Part shown: positions 51,091 through 59,761 of the stretch, piece by piece
Layout of the letters: each line of letters opens with the position of its first letter
How positions within the stretch are numbered: the stretch's first letter is position 1
Notes under the pieces: model-generated
Told to the model about the DNA's origin: nothing
Databases searched by the model: none
What the model saw: the letters and a program-made list of their open reading frames with translations, nothing else
Made by a program: the position numbers and the translations under genes
NCBI GenBank assembly: GCA_034666985.1
Contig: JAXDKS010000010.1
Location: 1 to 64,000, forward strand
Length of the DNA: 64,000 bases
Reading direction: 5' to 3'
Origin: DATARR01 sp034666985
Lineage (GTDB): Bacteria > Acidobacteriota > Thermoanaerobaculia > Multivoradales > UBA5704

Positions 51091-53586
51091 ATGCAGCTCC
51101 GCGAGCTCACGGATCGCTATCAGCTCCAGAAGATCGTCAAGTCGACCCGCTTCGGCACGGTCCTGCGGGCGACGGACAACCGCTCGGGCCAGACGGTCGC
51201 GGCCAAGCTCATCACGATCGGGCCCTCCCCCGGGCTCGCGGCCGGCGCTCCGGACTTCGAGAAGTTGGCCGGCATCCTCGGGAGCCTGCGGCATCCCAAC
51301 CTGCCCACCGTCCTGGATTCCGGCTTCACTCCGGACGGCAGCGCCTTCCTCGTGCTCGAGCTGCTGGAGGGGAAGGGCCTCGATGGGATCTCCGGGCTGC
51401 CGCCGGCCCGCGTCCTGAAGATCGCGGGCCAGGTCCTGAGCGGGCTGGAGGTGCTGGCCGGCCGCGGGGTGGCCCACCACAATCTCTCGCCGGACAACGT
51501 GTTCCTCGCCACGTCTCCGGCTGGCGATCAGGTCAAGCTGCTGGGGCTCGGCACGGCGATCTTCCGGCCCCGGAGCTCCGCGATCGGGGGAGCCGTGGCG
51601 CCGGAGAGCGCCCGGTTCCTGGCGCCGGAGCTGCTGGCGGGCGAGCCGGCGGACTGGCGCGCCGACCTCTACTCTCTGGCCCTCACCACCTGCCACGCGC
51701 TCGGCGCCACTGTCGGGCTCGGCGATGCGCCCGTGGTGCAGATGCCGCTCGCGGTGAGCTTCGAGCTGGAGAGCGACGACGCGTTGCGGCAGGTGCTGGA
51801 GCGCTGCCTGCTGCGGCGGCCGGCGGAGCGGGCCACACCGCGGGAGTTCCGCGAAGCCCTGCTGCTGGCCCTGGGGAATCAGGCGCCGGCGCCGCAGATG
51901 CCCGATCTCGGGACGGCGGCGCCCGTGGCCGCTCTCCCCTCACCGGCGACAGCGGCTCCGCTCCCACCGCCGGCGCCGATGCCCGCAATGCCTGTGATCG
52001 CACCTCCAGTGCCCTTCCCGGCCATTGCCATGGCGGCGGCCCAGCCGTCCCTGGTCTCCGAGCCATCCCCGGTGCCAGCCGGCGCGGCGGCAGCGGCCGG
52101 AGCTCTGCCGGCGCTCAACATGCCACCCCTCGGCGAGCCCTTGCCGGAAGGGGACGTCCTCCAATCCGTCGACGACGAGGTCCTGAACGCCCTCCTCTCC
52201 GTTCCACCGCCGCCTCCCCGGACGCCGAAATCGGGGCCGGCCGGCGCGGGAGCGAAGGTGGTGCCGTTCCTCAGGAATAATAAAGAGGCCGCTCCGCCGC
52301 CCGCGCCCGCGGAGGGTGCCGGGCCCGCACCCGCGGCCACCCCGTCCCCTTGGTTCCTGCACCCCCTCCTCCTGGGGGTCCTGGCCGGAGTCCTCGTGCT
52401 CGCCGGAGCCGCGGCGGTGATCTGGGTTCTCCGGCGTCCACAGCCGGTTCCCACCTCCCCTCCGAAGCCTGCCTTCGTGGCCAAGGTCCCCACTCAGCCG
52501 CCGACCGCGCAGCTCGAGGAGGCGAAGCTCTACCTGGCCCAGGGGGATGACCTCAAGGCCCGCCGCACCCTCCACGCCCTCACCTTCGGCGAGCAGGGGC
52601 TGCTCCCCCCCGAGGGGTGCAGCCAGCTCGGCGCCGTTCAGGAGGCGCTGACTCGGATCAGCCTCGAAAGGCTGCCGTCCGACCTGCAGAGCGGGCTCAA
52701 GACCGGGGATCTGGAGGTCCTGCGCAACGCCGTCGAAGCCGGGAGCGGGCAGGAGGCCGGGCTCGCGCCGGACGTCCGCGCCAGCTTCGATCGTGCCCGC
52801 GGCATCGTGGACGCCTACGGCCAGGCCCTCGTCGCGGCCGCCCAGGGAAACCACGTCCAGGTCCTGGAGCGGTTCGCCTCCCTGCAGACCCTGCTGCCGA
52901 AGATGAGCGACCCGGAGGACCTGCGGGGCAAGGCCGCCGCGGCCCTGGAGGCCGAAGCCGAGGGACTGGTCAAGGAGGCGAAATACGGCGCGGCCGTCGT
53001 GCAGCTCGAACCGCTCTCCCGCACCTGGCCGGACCGGCCGGGCCTCAGGGAGCGGGTCGCGAAGTACAAGAGCTATCAGGAGAACGAGACGCGGCAGGAG
53101 GCCCTGCTCGCCGCCCTCCCCAACATCGAGCGGCGCCGGAAGCCCTCCGAGGCTCTGGAGTCGATGGCGGGCATCGAGGCCACGCCCCATCTCGCGCCGC
53201 GCTTCGCGGAGGCCAGGCGGCGGTTCGAGGACCAGCTCGCGAAGCTCGACCAGACGCCGCCGAATCTCGTGCTGCGCGACGGCTTCGCGCTCGACTACTC
53301 CCGCGGCACCGTGATCAACCTGAGCTTCCGCGCCACCGACGACTATCAGGTGAAGGACGTCAAGCTCCTGGCGCGTCCCCAGGGCGGCAAGATGCGCGAG
53401 CTCCCCCTGGAGAAGAACCGCACCGGCTACTACACGGTGGAGATCGCCCCCGCCTTCCACCAGAACGAGACGGTCGACTTCTACGTGGTGGCCACCGACC
53501 TCTCCGGCCACGAGGCCTACCTCGGCAGCCGCGACAAGCCCCTTCAGCTCAAGCGCAAACAGGGCTTCGAGCGGCTGATCCGGTAG
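51091..53586 (+). CDS. Transmembrane pseudokinase with large extracytoplasmic part
   Basis: 831 residues. The N-terminal 270 fold as a Ser/Thr kinase: ATP-site Lys39 in TVAAKLI, LRHPNLPTVLD, LVLELLEGKGLDG, APELLAGEPADWRADLYSLA. The catalytic loop is HHNLSPDN instead of HRDLKxxN (catalytic Asp and the next Lys lost) and DFG is replaced by GLG in LLGLGTAIF, so phosphotransfer should be absent. Then a Pro/Ala-rich linker to about 415, one transmembrane helix (LLLGVLAGVLVLAGAAAVIW), TPR-like helices, and a C-terminal beta domain (TPPNLVLRDGFALDYSRGTV, VEIAPAFHQNETVDFYVVA). Likely a scaffold or ligand-sensing protein. Ribosome site GGAGG fits ATG 51091. Confidence 0.85.
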   Translation: MQLRELTDRYQLQKIVKSTRFGTVLRATDNRSGQTVAAKLITIGPSPGLAAGAPDFEKLAGILGSLRHPNLPTVLDSGFTPDGSAFLVLELLEGKGLDGISGLPPARVLKIAGQVLSGLEVLAGRGVAHHNLSPDNVFLATSPAGDQVKLLGLGTAIFRPRSSAIGGAVAPESARFLAPELLAGEPADWRADLYSLALTTCHALGATVGLGDAPVVQMPLAVSFELESDDALRQVLERCLLRRPAERATPREFREALLLALGNQAPAPQMPDLGTAAPVAALPSPATAAPLPPPAPMPAMPVIAPPVPFPAIAMAAAQPSLVSEPSPVPAGAAAAAGALPALNMPPLGEPLPEGDVLQSVDDEVLNALLSVPPPPPRTPKSGPAGAGAKVVPFLRNNKEAAPPPAPAEGAGPAPAATPSPWFLHPLLLGVLAGVLVLAGAAAVIWVLRRPQPVPTSPPKPAFVAKVPTQPPTAQLEEAKLYLAQGDDLKARRTLHALTFGEQGLLPPEGCSQLGAVQEALTRISLERLPSDLQSGLKTGDLEVLRNAVEAGSGQEAGLAPDVRASFDRARGIVDAYGQALVAAAQGNHVQVLERFASLQTLLPKMSDPEDLRGKAAAALEAEAEGLVKEAKYGAAVVQLEPLSRTWPDRPGLRERVAKYKSYQENETRQEALLAALPNIERRRKPSEALESMAGIEATPHLAPRFAEARRRFEDQLAKLDQTPPNLVLRDGFALDYSRGTVINLSFRATDDYQVKDVKLLARPQGGKMRELPLEKNRTGYYTVEIAPAFHQNETVDFYVVATDLSGHEAYLGSRDKPLQLKRKQGFERLIR

Positions 53587-53625
53587 GGCGGCCATGCTAT
53601 GATTTTCCGGGAGGAGAGAGCCATA

Positions 53626-53934
53626 ATGCGCCGACACGTATTCCACGTCGTCTTGTTCTGGGACAGAGGCTGGTGGGTAGCCCAATGCCTGGAGCGAAAT
53701 CTGGGCACGGCTTCCAAGGACCCGAGGGAGCTGCCAAGCAAGCTGGAGACAGTCCTGAGGGTGCAGATCGAGGCCGATCAAGAGGCGGGGGTTGAACCGT
53801 TCAGCACCTTGCCTCAGGCGCCACGCCGTTTCTGGCGGATGTTCCAAAGCGCCGAGCCCTGGCATCCCGAGGCACACGCAACGGAACCGTCCGTCGGCAT
53901 TCCGGCATGGACCGAGCTGGCGCTGGTCGCCTAG
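53626..53934 (+). CDS. HicB-like small protein (102 aa)
   Basis: Start at 53626 after GGGAGGAGAGAGCCATA. The N-terminus VFHVVLFWDRGWWVAQCLER has the beta-hairpin seen in HicB-type antitoxins (V-x-F-E-x-D-x-G-x-W-x-A). The rest is TLRVQ-like helix (LPSKLETVLRVQIEADQE) and a disordered tail without the usual DNA-binding domain. It ends 4 bp inside the convergent small gene. Assignment is tentative. Confidence 0.5.
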   Translation: MRRHVFHVVLFWDRGWWVAQCLERNLGTASKDPRELPSKLETVLRVQIEADQEAGVEPFSTLPQAPRRFWRMFQSAEPWHPEAHATEPSVGIPAWTELALVA

Positions 53935-54167
53935 TCGTCCCGCGGATTGAGCCCGAGCAGGACTGCATCAAACCCCAGGTTCTCGCAGAGTATCTCCTGC
54001 TCTCGGGAAGACAAGAGGGCGTTCGGTCCTTTGTCCCCGACCGAAGCTTTTTCTCCCTTCGGACCCACCAGAAAGTATCCGCTCTTCGTCTGAGTGAGCG
54101 ACACCTTGAATCCGCTCAGGTGGTCCAGCTCGTTCATGAACTGCCTCAAGGTTCGTTCGTGACTCAA
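53931..54167 (-). CDS. Small protein convergent with the HicB-like gene (78 aa)
   Basis: TTG 54167 has GGGAGACAGGTGG in front; ATG 54137 is the alternative. The product reads FMNELDHLSGFKVSLTQTKS, then a basic-hydrophobic hairpin (GYFLVGPKGEKASVGDKG) and LLSSREQEILCENLGFDAVL. The HTQTKSGYF hairpin faintly resembles the HicA fold, but the classical HicA active His is not clear. Convergent rather than co-directional with the HicB-like gene, so a classic HicAB operon is unlikely. Confidence 0.45.
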   Translation of the reverse strand: MSHERTLRQFMNELDHLSGFKVSLTQTKSGYFLVGPKGEKASVGDKGPNALLSSREQEILCENLGFDAVLLGLNPRDD

Positions 54168-54330
54168 CCACCTGTCTCCCAGAGAGGTGCTGCGCTGGTG
54201 ACGCCTTTGGGGAGAAATTAGCGGATCGACGCAACCATGGCAAGGGGGGAGAGATCTGGCGCGGTCCTTGCTTTTTCCACAGCCAGCCGCGGGCGAGCCC
54301 GCGGCGCTCGGAACGAAGGAGGACGTCATC

Positions 54331-54483
54331 ATGCCGAAAGCCTGGAGCGCCAAGGACGAGCGCCAGTATGAGCACGTCAAGGAGAGCGAGAAGAAGGAGG
54401 GCCGCTCCACCGAGAAGGCCAAGGAGATCGCGGCCCGCACGGTGAACAAGGAGCGCAAGAAGGAAGGCCGGACGAAGAGCTGA
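54331..54483 (+). CDS. Small conserved hydrophilic protein (50 aa, KAWSAKDERQYEHVKES type)
   Basis: Starts after AAGGAGGACGTCATC. The sequence MPKAWSAKDERQYEHVKESE continues with a highly basic, Glu/Lys/Arg-rich helix ending RKKEGRTKS. Proteins with this exact opening are common and are sometimes annotated plasmid stabilization protein without functional proof. Probably helical and nucleic-acid or protein binding. No partner nearby. Confidence 0.7.
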   Translation: MPKAWSAKDERQYEHVKESEKKEGRSTEKAKEIAARTVNKERKKEGRTKS

Positions 54484-54498
54484 GCCCGGCAGCGAAGC

Positions 54499-56463
54499 TC
54501 AGACCGGGATCAGAGGCAGCCGTCCCACCGCGCCCACCGCGGCATCGGCTGCCGCCGCCGGCTTCGCCTCGACCTTCTCCTCCTCCGCCTCCCCCGGATT
54601 GCGGAAGAGGTTGGATTCGAGGTCGTACTGCCGGGTGTAGAGGGCGTGATAGCGCCCGCCAAGGGCGAGGAGCTCCTTGTGGCGGCCGCGCTCGATGATC
54701 TGCCCGCCCTCCAGCACCATGATGGCGTCGGCCCGCCGGATGGTGGACAGCCGGTGGGCGATGACGAAGGTCGTCCGCCCCTTCATCAGCTCCGCCAGCC
54801 CCTCCTGGATGAGGGCCTCGCTCTCGCTGTCGAGCGATGAGGTGGCCTCGTCGAGGATCAGGATCCGCGGATCGGCCAGGATCGCCCGCGCGATCGCCAC
54901 CCGCTGCCGCTCGCCACCCGACAGCTTCACCCCGCGCTCGCCGACGATGGTGTCATAGCCCTGGGGTAGCCGCTGGGCGAAGTCGTCGCAGCGGGCGATC
55001 TGCGCCGCCCGCAGCACCTCCTCCTCGGAGGCGTGGGGCTCGGCGTAGGCGATGTTCTCCAGCACCGTGCCGTCGAACAGGAAGTTCTCCTGGAACACCA
55101 CCCCCAGGTGGGAGCGGTAATCGCCGAGCCGCAGATCGTTGAGATCCTCCCCATCCACCAGGATCTGGCCGGAGGTGGGACGGTGGAAGGCCGCCACCAA
55201 GCCGATCAGCGTGCTCTTACCCGATCCCGAGGGGCCGACGAGGGCCGTCGAGGTCCCGGGCTCGGCCACGAAGGAGATCCCCTTGAGCACAGGGGTCCCG
55301 GCCTGATACTCGAAGTGGACGTCGCGGAGCTCGATCCTCCCCGCCACCTGTGGCAGAGGCTGGCGGGAGGCCTCGCCCTCGTCCTCCGTGGTCTCGTTGC
55401 GGAGCTCGCGGATCCGCTCGAGGCCCGCGAAGGCCTCCGAGATCTGGCTGCCGATGTTGACCACCTGGATCATCGGCCCGACCAGCATGCCGAGATAGAG
55501 AGTGAAGGAGAAGAAGCCGCCGATGGTCATCCGGTGGTCGAGGACGTCGTTCGCCCCGACCGCCATGATGAGGACGCCGATCCCGCCCAGCAGCAGGGTC
55601 GAGACGGCGCCGATGGCCGACATGCCGGTGATCGTGCGGGCGACGTTGCGAAACAGCCGGTGGGCGCTCTTGGTGAAGACCAGGGCTTCGCGCCGCTCCG
55701 CCCGGTAGGCCTTCACCACCCGCACACCGGAGAACGACTCGGTGAGCCGGCCGGACAGCTCGGCGTTGATCACCGAGCGCTCGCGGAACAGGGGCTGCAG
55801 GACCTTGAAGGCGTACTTCATGACGAACCCGAACAGGGACAGCACGCAGAGGGCGATGAGCGTCAGCTTGACGTTGAGATAGAGGAGGATGCCCAGCGCC
55901 AGCGTCGCCGTGACCAGGCCGCCCACGACCTCGACGAGGCCGGTCCCCACCAGGTTGCGGATCCCCTCGGCATCGTTCATCACCCGCGACAGGAGGGAGC
56001 CGGCCTTGGTCTGCTCGAAGTAGCCGACGGACAGGCGGCCGACGTGCCGCTGCACGCCGCGGCGGAGCTCCGTGATGGAGCGCTGCGCGGTCTTGCCCAG
56101 GACCTGCGACAGGGCGAAGGAGGTGACCGCCTGGATGAGGGTCGCGGCGCCGGCGGCGAGCACCAGCCAGGGGAGCAGGCCGCGGTTCCCCTTCCCCATC
56201 ACGTCGTCGAGCAGGAACTTGGTCGTGCCGGGCAGGATCAACCCCGTGGCCCGGTTGATCGCCATCAGGAACAGACCCAGCGCCAGACGGCCCTTGCGCG
56301 CCCGCACCAGATCGAGTGCGTCGTTGAGGATGGTGCGGGGCTTGAGAGGCGTCTTGGGACGCGCCTCGGACGCGGCGGCCGGCGGCCGGCGGCGGGAGGA
56401 GACGAGGCCGCCGAAGAGCCCCTGGCGAGCGGGGCGGCGGGTCACGGCGGAAGGTTCAGTCAT
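54499..56463 (-). CDS. ABC exporter, fused membrane and ATPase half-transporter
   Basis: 654 residues. N-terminal transmembrane region of six helices (LALGLFLMAINRATGLIL, LALGILLYLNVKLTLIALCV, TLLLGGIGVLIMAVGAND), then the NBD: ALVGPSGSGKSTLIGLVAA (Walker A), VVFQENFLFDGTVLENIAYA (Q-loop), VKLSGGERQRVAIARAIL (signature), ILILDEATSSLDSESEALI (Walker B and D-loop) and FVIAHRLST (H-loop). MsbA/multidrug type; the homodimer should pump lipids or drugs outward. Sits 4 bp upstream-to-downstream of the lipoprotein gene (same strand), so one operon. Confidence 0.93.
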   Translation of the reverse strand: MTEPSAVTRRPARQGLFGGLVSSRRRPPAAASEARPKTPLKPRTILNDALDLVRARKGRLALGLFLMAINRATGLILPGTTKFLLDDVMGKGNRGLLPWLVLAAGAATLIQAVTSFALSQVLGKTAQRSITELRRGVQRHVGRLSVGYFEQTKAGSLLSRVMNDAEGIRNLVGTGLVEVVGGLVTATLALGILLYLNVKLTLIALCVLSLFGFVMKYAFKVLQPLFRERSVINAELSGRLTESFSGVRVVKAYRAERREALVFTKSAHRLFRNVARTITGMSAIGAVSTLLLGGIGVLIMAVGANDVLDHRMTIGGFFSFTLYLGMLVGPMIQVVNIGSQISEAFAGLERIRELRNETTEDEGEASRQPLPQVAGRIELRDVHFEYQAGTPVLKGISFVAEPGTSTALVGPSGSGKSTLIGLVAAFHRPTSGQILVDGEDLNDLRLGDYRSHLGVVFQENFLFDGTVLENIAYAEPHASEEEVLRAAQIARCDDFAQRLPQGYDTIVGERGVKLSGGERQRVAIARAILADPRILILDEATSSLDSESEALIQEGLAELMKGRTTFVIAHRLSTIRRADAIMVLEGGQIIERGRHKELLALGGRYHALYTRQYDLESNLFRNPGEAEEEKVEAKPAAAADAAVGAVGRLPLIPV

Positions 56464-56467
56464 GATC

Positions 56468-57532
56468 TCAGCGCCGGGGCCGGGCGCGGACCTCGATGGA
56501 GTCGTTCAGCCTGAGGCCGACCACCGAGCCCTCCGGGATCACGACCTCTTCACCCGGGGTCTTGGAGGCGATTGCCGTGCCGGCTACGGCACCGATGATG
56601 GCGCCGATGACCGCCCCCTTGGAGCGGCTCCCCTTATTGAGGATGCGGCCCAGGATAGCGCCGCCCGCCGCGGCACCGCCGACGGTGGCCGCGTCCCGGC
56701 CGGTTTCGCTACGCCCCGCCTGGACGAAGGAGGCGTGGAGCGGCACCGTAGAGCCGGAGGGGAGCACCAGGTCGGTGAACTTGAGCGCGAGCTTCGCCTG
56801 ACCGCCGACCCGGGGCAGGGGCACCGCCTCGGTGACCACGCCCACGATCTCCGAGCCGCGGGGGATGGCCACCAGGCCGTCCTCCATCACGTCATCGGCG
56901 ACCCGGACGCGAAAGGTGTCGCCGACGGCGCTGGTGTTGCTCGCCAGCCGGTCGGTGAACTCGACGTCGAGCGGAGTGCCGGCCGGCAGGGTGACGTTGA
57001 TCGTCCGCGGCTGCTCGACGGGCGGCTCCGCGGGCTCGGGCTCCGGCGCGGGAGCGGGCTCCTCGACGACGGGCGGCGCCGGAGCCGGCGCGGGGCCCGG
57101 CAAGGGCGAGGTCTCCTCGTCGCGGGGGGCCGGGCGGCGGGGCGGGGCGGGCCTGGGGGTCGGGCGGTGGTCGCTGGAGGGGGTGGAGCGGGCCTGCTGC
57201 TCGCGCTCCCTCAGCCGGCGCTCCCGGGCGGCGATCTCCGATTCGCGGGCCGCGAGCTCCCGCTCCTGGGCGTCCAGCGCCGCGCGCTCATCGCGGCCGT
57301 GATCCACGGCCGGCGGCGTCTCCTCCTGGATCTGCACGGACTGGGGCTCCGGCCGCAGCTCATTGGCTGGGGGCGGAGGCGGGGGTGCGACCGGAGCGGG
57401 AGCCTGCGCCGTCTGGGAGGAGGTCGTCTCCGTCGCAGCCTGTCCGGTCTGGTCCGTGCCGCGGCCGCAGGCGACGAGGGCCACGCCGCAGAGCAGGGCC
57501 GGAAGGAGGGTCTGGGTCTTGAGCGTGCGCAT
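56468..57532 (-). CDS. Lipoprotein with Pro-rich linker, coiled coil and glycine-zipper region
   Basis: 354 residues from ATG 57532, with lipobox LVAC (lipidated Cys about residue 22). Next, a Thr/Gln/Pro-rich part, a charged helix (LAARESEIAARERRLREREQ), a long Pro/Ala linker, and a domain LPAGTPLDVEFTDRLASNTS, FRVRVADDVMEDGLVAIPRG, that carries a glycine zipper (GGAAAGGAILGRI, AVIGAIIGAVAGTAIAS). Likely anchored in the outer membrane or facing the periplasm; function unknown. ORF track shadows aside, the start at 57559 is an unlikely alternative. Confidence 0.75.
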   Translation of the reverse strand: MRTLKTQTLLPALLCGVALVACGRGTDQTGQAATETTSSQTAQAPAPVAPPPPPPANELRPEPQSVQIQEETPPAVDHGRDERAALDAQERELAARESEIAARERRLREREQQARSTPSSDHRPTPRPAPPRRPAPRDEETSPLPGPAPAPAPPVVEEPAPAPEPEPAEPPVEQPRTINVTLPAGTPLDVEFTDRLASNTSAVGDTFRVRVADDVMEDGLVAIPRGSEIVGVVTEAVPLPRVGGQAKLALKFTDLVLPSGSTVPLHASFVQAGRSETGRDAATVGGAAAGGAILGRILNKGSRSKGAVIGAIIGAVAGTAIASKTPGEEVVIPEGSVVGLRLNDSIEVRARPRR

Positions 57533-57611
57533 GAGTCGATCCTCCAAGGGGGTGCCCACCTCGATCTACTCGATCTACAACGGCGGAGCGCCGGGGCGAA
57601 TTTCGCCGCGC

Positions 57612-58079
57612 TCAGCGCCGGCGGGAGGGATCGAACTGGATGACGTCCCCCGATCGGGCCGGCCCGGCGGGCGGCTCCGCCTCCGGATCGGCCGCTGGCT
57701 CCGGCTCGCCCGCGCCGGCCTCGCCGACATCCTGGAAGCGCAGGCCGAAGTCTGCGGAGGGATCGGCGAAGGCAGTCAGGGCGGCGAAAGGGACCCGCAG
57801 CCGCTGGCGGGAGCCGCCGAAGCTCAGCAGCACGGAGAAGTCCTCGGGCCCGACCTCGAGGCCCCAGAACTGGTTCTGGAGGATGATGGTGATCTCCTCC
57901 GGATATTGCTCGCGGAGGAACCGGGGGACCTCGACGCCGGGGAATTCCGTGCGGAACCCGATGTAGAAGTGGTGCTCGCCCGGCAGCCCGTGCTCGGACA
58001 CCTGCTCCAGGATGCGGCGCACGGCGTCGCGCAAGGCCTCCTGGAGAATGGCCGGATAGTCGATCTTTTCCGGGTCCAT
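57612..58079 (-). CDS. SspB-like ClpXP adaptor
   Basis: 155 residues. The SspB-type fold, closest to the alphaproteobacterial form, is clear: ALRDAVRRILEQVSEHGLPG, EHHFYIGFRTEFPGV, LREQYPEEITIILQNQFWGL, SVLLSFGGSRQRLRVPFAAL, TAFADPSADFGLRF. The C-terminal acidic/Pro-rich tail ending in DVIQFDPSRRR corresponds to the ClpX-tethering extension. It should deliver ssrA-tagged or other substrates to ClpXP. It is upstream of the lipoprotein gene on the same strand. Confidence 0.85.
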   Translation of the reverse strand: MDPEKIDYPAILQEALRDAVRRILEQVSEHGLPGEHHFYIGFRTEFPGVEVPRFLREQYPEEITIILQNQFWGLEVGPEDFSVLLSFGGSRQRLRVPFAALTAFADPSADFGLRFQDVGEAGAGEPEPAADPEAEPPAGPARSGDVIQFDPSRRR

Positions 58080-58154
58080 GGCAGCTCTCCCCCCGTTCCG
58101 CGGGGCAGCATGGGGCGTGCCAGGGGGTTTGTCAACCGATGTCGATGATCGCGC

Positions 58155-58475
58155 TCAGGGAGGATCGACGGTGCCGGCCGGCGTCCAGGGACCGCAGCGG
58201 AGGATCCGCCACGCGGTCAGCCAGCTCCCCTTCCAGGCGCCGTACTTGCGGATCGCCCCCTCCCCGTAGTGGCTGCAGGTAGGAGTGAACCGGCAGCGGA
58301 CGCCGAGCTCGCCCATGTGGGGCGACAGCGTCGCCTGGTAGAGATGAATGGCGCCCAGCAGGACGCGGGCGGAGAGCTGGGCGCGGGGCGGCCGGGCGAA
58401 GTCGAGGGCCAGCAGGAGGCAGGCGGCCAGGACGGTGCCCCACCTCTTCAGCCGGCGGCGGCGGACCGGTTCCAT
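58155..58475 (-). CDS. yidD: YidD-type membrane protein insertion efficiency factor
   Basis: 106 residues, with an extended N-terminus (RRRRLKRWGTVLAACLLLAL helix) before the conserved core: LLGAIHLYQATLSPHMG, RCRFTPTCSHYGEGAIRKYG and WRILRCGPW. The three Cys of the family (RCRFTPTCS, RCGPW) are present. Helps YidC insert membrane proteins. Unusual context: yidD normally lies between rnpA and yidC. Confidence 0.9.
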   Translation of the reverse strand: MEPVRRRRLKRWGTVLAACLLLALDFARPPRAQLSARVLLGAIHLYQATLSPHMGELGVRCRFTPTCSHYGEGAIRKYGAWKGSWLTAWRILRCGPWTPAGTVDPP

Positions 58476-58497
58476 GCCCCCAGCTTAGCGCAGGGCA

Positions 58498-58893
58498 TCA
58501 CCAGGGGAGCGTGCCCGTCGCTGTCCGCCCCAGCCACAGAGCGAGGAGCGCCGCGGCGTTGCCCAGGAGCACGGCGTCGATCCGGACCGGCAGGCGCAAC
58601 GGCCGGCCCGCGAGCGCGATCCCCCAGAGGGTCCAGCCAGCGATCAGCTCGAAGGCGACGACGGGAGCCAGGGGATGGAGGACGACCGCCGCGGACCAGT
58701 CGCCCTTGGCGAGAGCGGCGAAGGCCCGGGTCATGCCGCAACCCGGGCACGGGAGATGGAACAGCCGGCGCATGAGGCAGATCGCGGTGACCGGATCCCC
58801 GGAGGGCGTCCAGACATGGAAGATGGCGAGCCCCGCCAGCCCCGCGAGGCCCGCCAGGACCCAGAGCCGGAAGGCGCTGGCTCCGGTCTTCAT
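58498..58893 (-). CDS. DUF2752 membrane protein
   Basis: 131 residues. Three hydrophobic segments and the family signature FHLPCPGCGMTRAFAALAKG followed by HPLAPVVAFELIAGW. Small integral membrane protein of unknown role. About 20 bp separates it from yidD on the same strand. Confidence 0.85.
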   Translation of the reverse strand: MKTGASAFRLWVLAGLAGLAGLAIFHVWTPSGDPVTAICLMRRLFHLPCPGCGMTRAFAALAKGDWSAAVVLHPLAPVVAFELIAGWTLWGIALAGRPLRLPVRIDAVLLGNAAALLALWLGRTATGTLPW

Positions 58894-58900
58894 CCGTCTG

Positions 58901-59206
58901 CTACCGGTTGCTCATCCCTTGCAGGACCGCCATGCCGCCCATGAAGAAGATCCAGAGGATCGAGAGGATCAGCAGGATCGTCCCGATGATGCCCAGGATC
59001 TTACCGGCCTTGGCCATCCCCTCGCCGGCGGCTGGGGAGGTCCCGGCCAGGATCGCCCTGAGCTCCTGGTTTCCGAAATACCACGCGAAGGGTGCCGCCA
59101 GGCCACAGCAGATCACGCCGATGATCCCGAGGACCAGAGCGGTGATCGCCTGAGTGCTGGCGGACTGCGACTGCGGCTGCGGCGGTAGGGGCGGCGCTAC
59201 GGTCAT
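58901..59206 (-). CDS. DUF4190-like small membrane protein
   Basis: 101 residues from ATG 59206. Pro/Gln-rich start (APPLPPQPQSQSASTQ), then ITALVLGIIGVICCGLAAPF (with the ALVLGIIGVI motif), GNQELRAILAG, and a second helix (AGKILGIIGTILLILSILWI). Typical of DUF4190-type two-helix proteins of unknown function. 7 bp upstream of the DUF2752 gene. Confidence 0.75.
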   Translation of the reverse strand: MTVAPPLPPQPQSQSASTQAITALVLGIIGVICCGLAAPFAWYFGNQELRAILAGTSPAAGEGMAKAGKILGIIGTILLILSILWIFFMGGMAVLQGMSNR

Positions 59207-59272
59207 GACCTTCCTCCCTTGAGAGTCCACAGCGAGAGGACCACCTGCGGCCGGCCCTCCGCTCGGAGACGA

Positions 59273-59668
59273 TTAGAAACGATCCGCGAACTCGCTGAGG
59301 CCCGGGATGATGAAGCGCTGCCCGTTCACGGCCTTCATGATGCAGAGGATGGCGAGAATGAGACTGGCGATCGGCAGCACCGCCCACAGCAGACAGCCGA
59401 GGATCGTACCGAGGATCGGGATGATGTGAAGGAGGCCGACCACGAAGTACAGGATGATCTCCGCTACGAAGATCACCAGCCCGTGCTTCGCATGCCACTG
59501 AATTTCCCTATCATCCTTCTCGACCAGGAGCGGAATGATGGCAAGGGGCCCGAGGTAGGCGAGGACGAGCATGATGGTCCGGTTCTGGCTGACGGCACCC
59601 GGCGGCGTCCCCGCGGGCGGAGGAGGCGGGGTGTAGGACGGAGGCGGGGGAACGCTGGGCTCACTCAT
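59273..59668 (-). CDS. DUF4870 membrane protein
   Basis: 131 residues. Pro-rich N-terminus, then TIMLVLAYLGPLAIIPLLVE, DDREIQWHAKHGLVIFVAEI (the W-H-AKHG motif of the family), two further helices (LLHIIPILGTILGCLLWAVL). Three to four transmembrane segments; function not known. Same strand as the DUF4190-like gene, 66 bp upstream. Confidence 0.88.
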   Translation of the reverse strand: MSEPSVPPPPSYTPPPPPAGTPPGAVSQNRTIMLVLAYLGPLAIIPLLVEKDDREIQWHAKHGLVIFVAEIILYFVVGLLHIIPILGTILGCLLWAVLPIASLILAILCIMKAVNGQRFIIPGLSEFADRF

Positions 59669-59761
59669 CGCTGACCTCTCCTTTCAAAAGATTCCCTCTG
59701 GAGGCAGAGTATACAAGCCGCCGGGGCATACGGAAAGGCGCGGGGTGACGGTTGGTAAACC

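Noticed and set aside
53626..54167. Classical HicAB toxin-antitoxin operon
   Set aside because: Genes are convergent, and the catalytic His of HicA is not evident; kept only as a low-confidence observation.
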